A stretch of 64,000 bases of DNA, from positions 310,001 to 374,000 of the forward strand of contig NZ_MASU01000013.1 in NCBI RefSeq assembly GCF_003202235.1. Direction: 5' to 3'. Under the pieces are notes generated by a model that saw only the letters and a program-made list of their open reading frames with translations, was not told the DNA's origin and searched no databases. Position 1 is the first letter of the stretch. The number at the start of each line of letters is the position of its first letter. Made by a program: the position numbers and the translations under genes. Source of the DNA: Prauserella flavalba (lineage in GTDB: Bacteria; Actinomycetota; Actinomycetes; Mycobacteriales; Pseudonocardiaceae). Positions 56,871 through 64,000 of this stretch are shown in pieces.

Positions 56871-58439
56871 GTGCGGGCCTTGGACGCGGATGCTGTACGC
56901 GCGTGGGCCGCGGCCTGCGTACACAGCCTGTCGGCGCTGCGTTCCGACATCGACGGCATCAACGTCTACCCGGTCGCCGACTCCGACACCGGCTCCAACC
57001 TGCTGCACACGCTCTCGGCCGCGCAGGCCGAGCTGGCCGCTGCCGAGCGGGTCAGCGGGGCGGGTGAGGCGCTCGGCCTGCTCGCCCGCGGCGCCGTCGC
57101 CGCGGCCAGGGGCAACTCCGGCGTGATCATCTCGCAGGTGCTGCGCGGGCTCGCCGAGTCGGCGGGGGAGGCGACCGGGCTGGACGGTCCCGCGCTCGCC
57201 TCGGCCCTCAAGCGCGCCGACGGGCTCGCCACCGACGCCGTCGCGCGCCCGGTCGCGGGCACGATGCTGAGCGTGTTGCACGCCGTCGCCACCGCGGTCG
57301 GCGAGGGCACGCCCGCCGAGGTGGCGACCGAGGCGGCGAAGGCCGCGGCCGACGCGCTCGAGGAGACCCCGCACCAGCTCGCGGCGCTGGCCGTCGCCGG
57401 GGTCGTCGACGCGGGTGGCCGGGGCCTGGTCGCCGTGCTCGACGCGCTCGCGGGCGTGGTCACGGGCGAACGGGAGCCCGAGCACGCGCTCGCCGTCTCG
57501 CCGCCTGGGCCGCCCGCGCCGCGCGCCTGGGAGGTCATGTACCTGCTCTCCGGGGCCGAGGACGCCGCGCTGCCCGCGCTGCGCAGGGCGCTGTCCGCGC
57601 TCGGCGACAGCGTGACCGTGGCCGGGGACGGCGCCGGCAACCACGCCGTGCACGTCCACTGCGCCGACATCGGCGCCGCCATCGAGGCCGGGCTGGCGCA
57701 CGGCAGGCCGCACCGGGTGCGCGTCGAACCGCTCATGACCCCGCCGCCGGTGGAGACCGCCGCGGCGAGGGGGGACCGCGCCGTGGTCGCCGTCGTCCAC
57801 GGCGACGGGCTCGCCGGGCTCATCGGCGAGGAAGGCGTGCCGGTGCTGGCCGTCGCCGCGGACGCGGAGCCGAGCGCGGAGGAGCTGCTCGGGCTGGTCA
57901 CGGAGACCGCGGCGAGCCACGTGACCGTGCTGCCCGGCGGGGTGGACCTCACGGCCGCGGCGGAGCGGGTCGCGGGGCACGTGATGCTGGAGGACCGCGA
58001 CGTCGTGGTGGTGCCGTGCGCCTCGCCGGTGCAGGTGCTCGCGGCGCTCGCCGTGCACGACGCGGACCGCCGCGCGGGCTCGGACGTGGTGGCGATGGCC
58101 GAGGCCGCGGCGGCGACGCGGCGTGGCGACATCGTGGTGGCGAGCCAGGACTCGATCACGTGGGTCGGCCGCGCGCGGGCCGGGGACGTCGTGGGATTCG
58201 TCGACGGCGAGGTGGTGCTGATCGAGCCCGCTCGCGACGTCGAGCGGGCGGCCACGGCGGTGCTGGAGCGGATGCTGGCGGTGGGCGGCGAGCTCGTCAC
58301 GGTGCTCACCGGGGCCGGGGCGCCGGACGGGATCGAGGACGCCATCGCGGCACACCTGCGTGCCGCCCACCCCGAAGTCGAACTGGTGTGCTATTCCGGT
58401 GGGCAGACGGATGCGCTGCTGCTGATGGGTGTTGAGTGA
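56871..58439 (+). CDS. DAK2-domain protein (FakA/YloV-like)
   Basis: A 522-residue protein. The N-terminal DhaL domain (about 1-200) binds ATP and magnesium; [20 protein letters not shown] carries the metal-binding Asp residues, and [13 protein letters not shown] follows. A middle domain and a C-terminal DegV-like interaction domain (about 310-520) complete the FakA layout. FakA phosphorylates fatty acids bound by FakB; a matching FakB is not in the window, so function by analogy only. GTG at 56871 has GGAGG seven bases upstream. recG follows within five bases. Confidence 0.85.
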   Translation: MRALDADAVRAWAAACVHSLSALRSDIDGINVYPVADSDTGSNLLHTLSAAQAELAAAERVSGAGEALGLLARGAVAAARGNSGVIISQVLRGLAESAGEATGLDGPALASALKRADGLATDAVARPVAGTMLSVLHAVATAVGEGTPAEVATEAAKAAADALEETPHQLAALAVAGVVDAGGRGLVAVLDALAGVVTGEREPEHALAVSPPGPPAPRAWEVMYLLSGAEDAALPALRRALSALGDSVTVAGDGAGNHAVHVHCADIGAAIEAGLAHGRPHRVRVEPLMTPPPVETAAARGDRAVVAVVHGDGLAGLIGEEGVPVLAVAADAEPSAEELLGLVTETAASHVTVLPGGVDLTAAAERVAGHVMLEDRDVVVVPCASPVQVLAALAVHDADRRAGSDVVAMAEAAAATRRGDIVVASQDSITWVGRARAGDVVGFVDGEVVLIEPARDVERAATAVLERMLAVGGELVTVLTGAGAPDGIEDAIAAHLRAAHPEVELVCYSGGQTDALLLMGVE

Positions 58440-58443
58440 ATCG

Positions 58444-60603
58444 ATGACTGAGCTGAGCGACGCGCTGACCAGGGTGCTCGGGGCCAAGACCGCCAAGGCG
58501 CTCGACACCTCGCTGGGCATCGGGACGGTCGCGGAGCTGCTGCGGCACTACCCGCGCCGCTACGCCCGCCGCGGCGAACTCACCGACATCGCCGGGCTGG
58601 AGATCGGCGAGCACGCCACGGTGCTGGCGAGGGTCGAGCGCGCCACCAAGAAGCCGATGCGCCAGCGCAGGGGCTCCATTCTCGAGGTCACCATCACCGA
58701 CGGGCAGCGCAGGCTCTCGTGCGCGTTCTTCGGCAACCAGGCGTGGCGCGAGCGCGAGCTGCGGCCCGGCAGGACCGGGCTGTTCGCGGGCAAGGTCAAC
58801 GCGTTTCGCAACACGCTGCAGCTGGCCAACCCCGAGTACGAGCTGATCGATCCGGAGAGCGACGAGATCTCCACGATGGACAGCTTCCTCGCCGAGATCA
58901 TCCCCGTGTACCCGGCCGCGGCCGGGATCCAGTCGTGGACGATCGGGCGTGCGGTGCGGCAGGTGCTCGACACCCTCGACCCGGTGGAGGACCCGCTGCC
59001 GGAGCGGCTGCGCGAGCGGAACGGTCTCGGCGACCTGCACGAGGCGCTGCGCCAGATCCACCGGCCGGAGAGCTGGGAGCAGCTCGACGAGGCCCGCGAG
59101 CGGCTCAAGTGGGACGAGGCGATGGCGGTTCAGCTGATCTTCGCGCAGCGGCGCCATTCCGCCGTCTCCCGGCCAGCGCCCGCGTGCCCGCCGAAGCCGG
59201 GCGGCGTCGCGGCGGCGTTCGACGAGAAGCTGCCGTTCGAGCTCACCGAGGGGCAGCGGGAGGTCGGCGAGGCCATCGCCGCCGACCTCGCGAGCGAGCA
59301 CCCGATGAACCGGCTGCTCCAGGGTGAGGTCGGTAGCGGCAAGACGATCGTGGCGCTGCGGGCGATGCTGCAGGCCGTGGACGCGGGCAGGCAGGCCGCC
59401 ATGCTCGCGCCCACGGAGGTGCTGGCGGCGCAGCACGCGCGGTCGCTGCGGGAGATGCTCGGCGACCTCGGCCAGGCCGGGGAGCTGGGCTCGGCGGACA
59501 ACGCGACGAGGATCACGCTGCTGACGGGCTCGATGTCGGCGAAGGAACGCAAGCAGGCGCTGCTGGACACCGCGAGCGGCGCCGCCGGGATCGTGGTGGG
59601 CACGCACGCGCTGATCCAGGAGCACGTGACGTTCGCCGACCTCGGCTTCGTGGTGGTGGACGAGCAGCACCGGTTCGGCGTCGAGCAGCGGGACGCGCTG
59701 CGCTCGCGGGGCGCCGACTCGACGAGCCCGCACGTGCTGGTGATGACGGCGACGCCGATCCCGAGGACGGTCGCGATGACCGTCTACGGCGACCTGGAGA
59801 CGTCCTCGCTGCGGGAGCTGCCCGCGGGGCGCTCGCCGATCTCGACGAGCGTGGTGCCCGTCGCCGAGAAGCCCGCGTGGCTGGAGCGGGCGTGGCAGCG
59901 GCTCGTCGAGGAGGTCGGCAAGGGCCACCAGGCCTACATCGTGTGCCCCCGCATCGGCGACGAGCCGCCGTCGGACAAGAGCGACAAACGGCCTCCCATC
60001 GCCGTGCTGGACCTCGCGCCGCAACTGGCCGAGGGGCCGCTCAACGGCCTGCGGATCGGCGTGCTGCACGGCCGGCTGCCCAGCGACGACAAGGACGCCG
60101 TGATGCGGGCGTTCTCCACGGGCAAGCTCGACGTGCTCGTGGCGACGACCGTGATCGAGGTCGGCGTGAACGTGCCGAACGCGACCGTGATGATGATCAT
60201 GGACGCCGACCGGTTCGGGGTGAGCCAGCTGCACCAGCTGCGCGGCCGCGTCGGACGAGGGAACGTACCCGGACTGTGCCTGCTCGTCACCGACGCGCTC
60301 GACGGCACCAGCACCAGGGCCCGACTCGCGGCGGTGGAGTCGACACTCGACGGCTTCGAGCTCTCCAAACTGGACCTGGAGCTGCGCAGGGAGGGCGACA
60401 TCCTCGGCGCCGCGCAGTCCGGCAAGCGCTCGGGTCTCAAGCTGCTGTCGCTGCTGGAGGACGAGGACGTGATCGCGAGGACCCGCGCGGTGGCGCAGCA
60501 GATCGTCGCCTCGGACCCCAAGCTGGCGGGGCACCCCGGCCTCGCACGGCTCGTGTCCGACGTGGTCGACGAGGAACGCGCGGAGTTCCTGGAAAAGTCC
60601 TAA
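58444..60603 (+). CDS. recG: ATP-dependent DNA helicase RecG
   Basis: Motor that remodels stalled forks and branched DNA. The 719-residue product has the N-terminal wedge (OB-fold) domain, helicase motif I GEVGSGKTIVALRAML, motif II VVVDEQHRFGVEQR (DEQH), motif III TATPIPRT, and motifs IV-VI in VATTVIEVGVNVPNA and QLRGRVGRGN. Everything needed is in place. The ATG at 58444 follows the DAK2 stop by four bases; in-frame GTG 58429 and TTG 58432 are alternatives. It ends before palindrome copy 5. Confidence 0.96.
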   Translation: MTELSDALTRVLGAKTAKALDTSLGIGTVAELLRHYPRRYARRGELTDIAGLEIGEHATVLARVERATKKPMRQRRGSILEVTITDGQRRLSCAFFGNQAWRERELRPGRTGLFAGKVNAFRNTLQLANPEYELIDPESDEISTMDSFLAEIIPVYPAAAGIQSWTIGRAVRQVLDTLDPVEDPLPERLRERNGLGDLHEALRQIHRPESWEQLDEARERLKWDEAMAVQLIFAQRRHSAVSRPAPACPPKPGGVAAAFDEKLPFELTEGQREVGEAIAADLASEHPMNRLLQGEVGSGKTIVALRAMLQAVDAGRQAAMLAPTEVLAAQHARSLREMLGDLGQAGELGSADNATRITLLTGSMSAKERKQALLDTASGAAGIVVGTHALIQEHVTFADLGFVVVDEQHRFGVEQRDALRSRGADSTSPHVLVMTATPIPRTVAMTVYGDLETSSLRELPAGRSPISTSVVPVAEKPAWLERAWQRLVEEVGKGHQAYIVCPRIGDEPPSDKSDKRPPIAVLDLAPQLAEGPLNGLRIGVLHGRLPSDDKDAVMRAFSTGKLDVLVATTVIEVGVNVPNATVMMIMDADRFGVSQLHQLRGRVGRGNVPGLCLLVTDALDGTSTRARLAAVESTLDGFELSKLDLELRREGDILGAAQSGKRSGLKLLSLLEDEDVIARTRAVAQQIVASDPKLAGHPGLARLVSDVVDEERAEFLEKS

Positions 60604-60657
60604 CCCCACCCGCCTGACCCGCCCCACCCGCCCCACCCGCGTCACGCCGCCCCGACC

Positions 60658-60710
60658 GCAGTGAAGGCCACCTTCACTGCGTTGAACGCAGGCATGGTGG
60701 CCTTCACTGC
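60658..60710. repeat. Nested palindrome, copy 5
   Basis: Arm 1 (60658-60680) is the consensus; joint GTTGAAC; arm 2 (60688-60710) has the GCATGG variant, as in copies 3 and 4. Unlike the others it lies between genes on the same strand (recG and the subtilisin-like gene) and may isolate the two transcripts. Confidence 0.87.
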
Positions 60711-60782
60711 AGTTCGCCGTGGCACCGCACGATGGTGGTACTCCGCCTGCGCGCCGGGTGTGCAGGCGGTAGACGGGTGCCC

Positions 60783-61724
60783 ATGCGTATTCGACTGGCC
60801 CGCTCCCTGTTCGCCGCCTGCACGGCCGCACTGCTCACGGCCACCGCCGCCCCGGCACTCGCCGCCGCCGGTGTGCAGCAGGCCCCGCCCAACTGGGGGC
60901 TGGACCGGATCGACCAGCGGGCCGGGGGCGCCCAGCTGGACCAGCGCTACCAGTACCAGGGCGACGGCGCGGGCGTCACCGTGTACGTGATCGACTCCGG
61001 CGTCGACGGCACTCACCCCGAATTCGGGGGCCGCGTTGCCGGCGGCAAGGACTTCGTGGACGGCGACGAGCACCCCGTCGACCTCAACGGCCACGGCACC
61101 AGCCTCGCCGGGGTGATCGGCGGCCAGGCACACGGCGTCGCCAAGGCGGTGCGGATCGTGCCGGTGCGGGTGCTGGACCAGAACGGCGGCGGCAACGGGC
61201 TCAGCGTCGTCGCCGGCATCGACTGGGTCGTCAACAACGCGCAGCAGCCCGCCGTCGCCGTGATCGGCATCGGCGGGCCCGCGAGCGACGCCGTCGACAC
61301 GGCCGTACGCGGCCTGGCGAAGATCATGCCGGTGGCCGTGCCCGCGGGTGGCGCCACGGCAGACGCGGGGCAGAGCTCGCCCGGCCGGATCCCCGAGGTG
61401 CTCACCGTCGCCGCGAGCGACAAGGCCGACAAACCCGTGCCGACCTCGAACTTCGGCGCCGCCGTGGACCTCTACGCGCCCGGCGCGGACGTGCGGGCGC
61501 CCGCGCTCAAGGGTGGGACGGCCGAGCTGACGGGGACGTCGGTCGCCGCCGCGCACGTGGCCGGGGTCGCCGCGCTCTACCGCGCCGCCCACCCCGAGGC
61601 GACGCCGCAGCAGGTGACCGAGGCCGTGGTGGCGAACGCGAGCCCCGGGGTACTCACCGGTGTGCGCGAGGGCACCGCGAACCGCCTGCTCTACGCCGAC
61701 CCTGTCCCGGCAACCGGCCGGTGA
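60783..61724 (+). CDS. Secreted S8 (subtilisin-like) serine protease
   Basis: A 313-residue exported protein. The signal peptide ([17 protein letters not shown]...ALAA) should be cut near residue 28, and the catalytic domain follows at once without the I9 propeptide. The triad is visible: Asp71 in [13 protein letters not shown], His104 in [10 protein letters not shown] and Ser253 in [13 protein letters not shown]. The oxyanion Asn of the usual AAGN motif is replaced: the aligned stretch is [11 protein letters not shown] (Gly190). There is also no C-terminal membrane helix, which separates it from mycosins. Activity may be low or altered. ATG at 60783 is the start that gives the signal peptide. 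Confidence 0.83.
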   Translation: MRIRLARSLFAACTAALLTATAAPALAAAGVQQAPPNWGLDRIDQRAGGAQLDQRYQYQGDGAGVTVYVIDSGVDGTHPEFGGRVAGGKDFVDGDEHPVDLNGHGTSLAGVIGGQAHGVAKAVRIVPVRVLDQNGGGNGLSVVAGIDWVVNNAQQPAVAVIGIGGPASDAVDTAVRGLAKIMPVAVPAGGATADAGQSSPGRIPEVLTVAASDKADKPVPTSNFGAAVDLYAPGADVRAPALKGGTAELTGTSVAAAHVAGVAALYRAAHPEATPQQVTEAVVANASPGVLTGVREGTANRLLYADPVPATGR

Positions 61725-61813
61725 GGTCCATTACCTGGGACTGAACTCCCGGAGAGCGGGACTTTCGGGGTAACGTGCCTCGCGACCGATCCGTGTAAAG
61801 GAAAGGACCGGGG

Positions 61814-64000
61814 ATGTTCCGCAAAGTGCTCGTCGCCAACCGCGGCGAGATCGCCATCCGTGCGTTCCGTGCCGCCTACGAACTGGGCGCGGGGACGGTG
61901 GCCGTGTTCCCGCACGAGGACCGAAACTCGCTGCACCGCCTGAAGGCCGACGAGGCGTACGAGATCGGTGAGCCGGGTCACCCGGTGCGTGCCTACCTCT
62001 CGGTGGACGAGATCGTCCGCGCCGCCGTGAAGGCGGGCGCCGACGCCGTCTACCCTGGCTACGGCTTCCTGTCCGAGAACCCGGACCTGGCGCGCGCCTG
62101 CGAGGAGGCCGGGATCACGTTCGTCGGCCCCAGCGCGGAGATCCTCGAGCTGACCGGCAACAAGGCCCGCGCCGTCGCCGCCGCGAAGGCGGCCGGCGTG
62201 CCCGTGCTCGGCTCGTCGGAGCCGTCGTCCGATGTGGACACCCTCGTCGAGGCCGCCGAGGAGCTGGGCTTCCCGGTGTTCGTCAAGGCCGTCGCCGGTG
62301 GTGGCGGGCGCGGCATGCGCAGGGTCGAGGACCCGAAGCAGCTTCGCGAGTCGATCGAGGCCGCCGCCCGCGAGGCCGAGTCGGCGTTCGGCGACCCGAC
62401 CGTCTTCCTCGAGAAGGCCGTCGTGGAGCCCCGGCACATCGAGGTGCAGATCCTCAGTGACGGGCAGGGCGGCGTGATCCACCTCTACGAGCGCGACTGC
62501 TCGGTGCAGCGGCGGCACCAGAAGGTGATCGAGCTGGCGCCAGCGCCGAACCTCGACCCCGAGCTACGCGAGCGGATCTGTGCCGACGCCGTGAAGTTCG
62601 CCAAGCAGATCGGCTACCGCAACGCGGGGACCGTGGAGTTCCTGGTCGACCGCGACGGCAACCATGTCTTCATCGAGATGAACCCGCGCATCCAGGTGGA
62701 GCACACGGTGACCGAGGAGGTCACCGACGTCGACCTGGTGCAGTCGCAGCTGCGCATCGCCTCCGGCGAGACGCTGGCCGACCTCGACCTGGCGCAGGAC
62801 AAGGTCTACCTGCGGGGCGCGGCGATGCAGTGCCGCATCACCACCGAGGACCCGGCGAACGGGTTCCGGCCCGACACCGGCATGATCAGCGCCTACCGCT
62901 CGCCGGGCGGCTCCGGCATCCGCCTCGACGGCGGCACCGCGTTCTCCGGCACGGAGATCAGCGCGCACTTCGACTCGATGCTCGTGAAGCTCACGTGCCG
63001 GGGGCGGACGTTCGCCACCGCCGTCGGCCGGGCCCGCAGGGCATTGGCCGAGTTCCGCATCCGCGGTGTCGCCACCAACATCCCGTTCCTGCAGGCCGTG
63101 CTCGACGACACCGACTTCCAGGAGGGACGCGTCACCACCGCGTTCATCGAGGAGCGGCCGCACCTGCTCACCGCGCGGCACTCCGCCGACCGCGGCACCC
63201 GCCTGCTGACCTACCTCGCCGACGTCACGGTCAACAAGCCCAACGGTGAGCGGCCGAGGCTCATCGACCCGCAGGCCAAGGTGCCGGTGCTGCCCGAGGG
63301 TGAGCCGCCGGCGGGGTCGAAGCAGAAGCTCACCGAGCTGGGCCCGGAAGGCTTCGCGCGGTGGCTGCGCGAGTCGCCGACGATCGGTGTTACCGACACG
63401 ACCTTCCGTGACGCCCACCAGTCGCTGCTGGCCACGCGCGTGCGGACCAAGGATTTGCTGGCGATCGCGCCCGTCGTGGCGCGGACGGTGCCGCAGCTGC
63501 TGTCCGTGGAGTGCTGGGGCGGCGCGACCTATGACGTGGCGCTGCGGTTCCTCGCCGAGGACCCGTGGGAGCGGCTTGCCGCGCTGCGCGAGGCGATGCC
63601 GAACATCTGCCTGCAGATGCTGCTGCGTGGCCGCAACACCGTGGGCTACACGCCGTACCCGACCGAGGTGACCGACGCGTTCGTCGAGGAGGCGACCGCG
63701 ACCGGGATCGACATCTTCCGCATCTTCGACGCGCTCAACGACGTGGAGCAGATGCGGCCCGCGATCGAGGCGGTGCGGGGTACCGGATCGGCCGTGGCCG
63801 AGGTGGCGCTCTGCTACACCTCGGACCTGTCGAATCCGGCGGAGAAGCTCTACACGCTCGACTACTACCTCAAGCTGGCCGAGCAGATCGTGGGCGCGGG
63901 CGCGCACGTGCTGGCGATCAAGGACATGGCAGGCCTGCTGCGGGCGCCCGCAGCGGTGAAGCTGGTGACCGCGCTGCGCCGGGAGTTCGACCTGCCGGTG
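61814..64000 (+). CDS. pyc: Pyruvate carboxylase (5' part; runs off the window)
   Basis: Biotin enzyme that carboxylates pyruvate to oxaloacetate to refill the citric acid cycle. The 729 codons present cover the biotin carboxylase domain (VLVANRGEIAIRAFRAA at the start, VKAVAGGGGRGMRRV ATP loop, FIEMNPRIQVEHTVTEE) and most of the carboxyltransferase barrel (DTTFRDAHQSLLATR, VECWGGATYDVALRF, LLRGRNTVGYTPYP, AIKDMAG). The rest of the barrel and the biotin-carrier domain lie beyond the window. The one-chain layout shows it is the single-subunit alpha-4 type. ATG at 61814 follows a weak TCCCG/CGGGA hairpin at 61747-61761 that may end the protease transcript. Confidence 0.96.
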   Translation, partial: MFRKVLVANRGEIAIRAFRAAYELGAGTVAVFPHEDRNSLHRLKADEAYEIGEPGHPVRAYLSVDEIVRAAVKAGADAVYPGYGFLSENPDLARACEEAGITFVGPSAEILELTGNKARAVAAAKAAGVPVLGSSEPSSDVDTLVEAAEELGFPVFVKAVAGGGGRGMRRVEDPKQLRESIEAAAREAESAFGDPTVFLEKAVVEPRHIEVQILSDGQGGVIHLYERDCSVQRRHQKVIELAPAPNLDPELRERICADAVKFAKQIGYRNAGTVEFLVDRDGNHVFIEMNPRIQVEHTVTEEVTDVDLVQSQLRIASGETLADLDLAQDKVYLRGAAMQCRITTEDPANGFRPDTGMISAYRSPGGSGIRLDGGTAFSGTEISAHFDSMLVKLTCRGRTFATAVGRARRALAEFRIRGVATNIPFLQAVLDDTDFQEGRVTTAFIEERPHLLTARHSADRGTRLLTYLADVTVNKPNGERPRLIDPQAKVPVLPEGEPPAGSKQKLTELGPEGFARWLRESPTIGVTDTTFRDAHQSLLATRVRTKDLLAIAPVVARTVPQLLSVECWGGATYDVALRFLAEDPWERLAALREAMPNICLQMLLRGRNTVGYTPYPTEVTDAFVEEATATGIDIFRIFDALNDVEQMRPAIEAVRGTGSAVAEVALCYTSDLSNPAEKLYTLDYYLKLAEQIVGAGAHVLAIKDMAGLLRAPAAVKLVTALRREFDLPV

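Noticed and set aside
58306-60831. 841-codon reverse frame opposite recG
   Set aside because: Antisense shadow of recG; it also runs through the palindrome repeat and has no recognisable motif.

Overview
The window looks like chromosomal DNA of a high-GC actinobacterium, most likely a member of the Pseudonocardiaceae (Saccharomonospora/Amycolatopsis type). This is inferred from the ~70% GC, frequent GTG starts, many leaderless transcripts, GatCAB used with GluRS, an F420 gene (cofC), a DUF397 gene, a HupB with a long Lys/Ala tail, and gene orders such as mnmA...ligA...gatCAB, ilvBNC-serA-leuB and leuCD-hup-mutT1-ppk. No 16S rRNA gene is present, so the genus is not certain.

Layout. 0-16.7 kb: mnmA, an acyl-CoA ligase, a reverse-strand block (metallo-beta-lactamase-fold enzyme, glyoxalase-like protein, ArsR repressor, nitrilase), a MetE-like gene, ligA, vapBC, an ACT protein, gatC-gatA-gatB and a PQQ-type lipoprotein. 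16.7-31 kb: a branched-chain amino acid and serine region with ilvD, ilvBNC, serA, leuB and cimA. ilvB and cimA are each preceded by a leaderless leader peptide and an attenuator. 31-41 kb: a FAH-family hydrolase, a FAD monooxygenase, gltX, a HAD phosphatase, tRNA-Gln, tRNA-Glu, a threefold ~100-bp tandem repeat, a broken M50 protease, iclR divergent from leuCD, and hupB. 41-47 kb: mutT1-like, ppk, cofC, plsC, gpsA. 47-49 kb: an IS110-family insertion sequence sitting inside a large palindromic repeat. 49-64 kb: cysteine dioxygenase behind a polycysteine leader, a PNPOx-like protein with a divergent MocR regulator, ddl, a DUF3515 lipid-anchored or membrane protein, an AsnC effector-domain protein, thiL, GNAT, gamma-carbonic anhydrase-like, ung, rpmB, a DAK2 protein, recG, a subtilisin-like protein and the 5' two thirds of pyruvate carboxylase.

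The most notable signal is the IS110 element. Its 256-nt non-coding left end shows a legible bridge RNA. The first loop carries an 8-nt copy of the left target flank and a 7-nt reverse complement of the right flank. The second loop carries the same pair for the element's own ends, both around a CT core. Joining the two ends in a circle would create a TTGACA-N17-TCTAAT promoter reading into this RNA. The other strong theme is translation-coupled control: Val/Leu/Ile-rich leaders before ilvB and cimA, and a Cys-rich leader (CASCPCCC) before cysteine dioxygenase, each placed so that transcription should start at its start codon.

Genes that work together: GluRS (gltX), tRNA-Gln, tRNA-Glu and GatCAB fit the indirect Gln-tRNA route, in which Glu-tRNA(Gln) is made and then amidated. 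ilvD, ilvBNC, leuB, leuCD and cimA supply most of Val/Leu/Ile synthesis, but leuA and ilvE are not in the window. Five full copies and one half copy of a nested palindrome built on GCAGTGAAGG/CCTTCACTGC lie mainly between convergent genes and probably act as two-way terminators.
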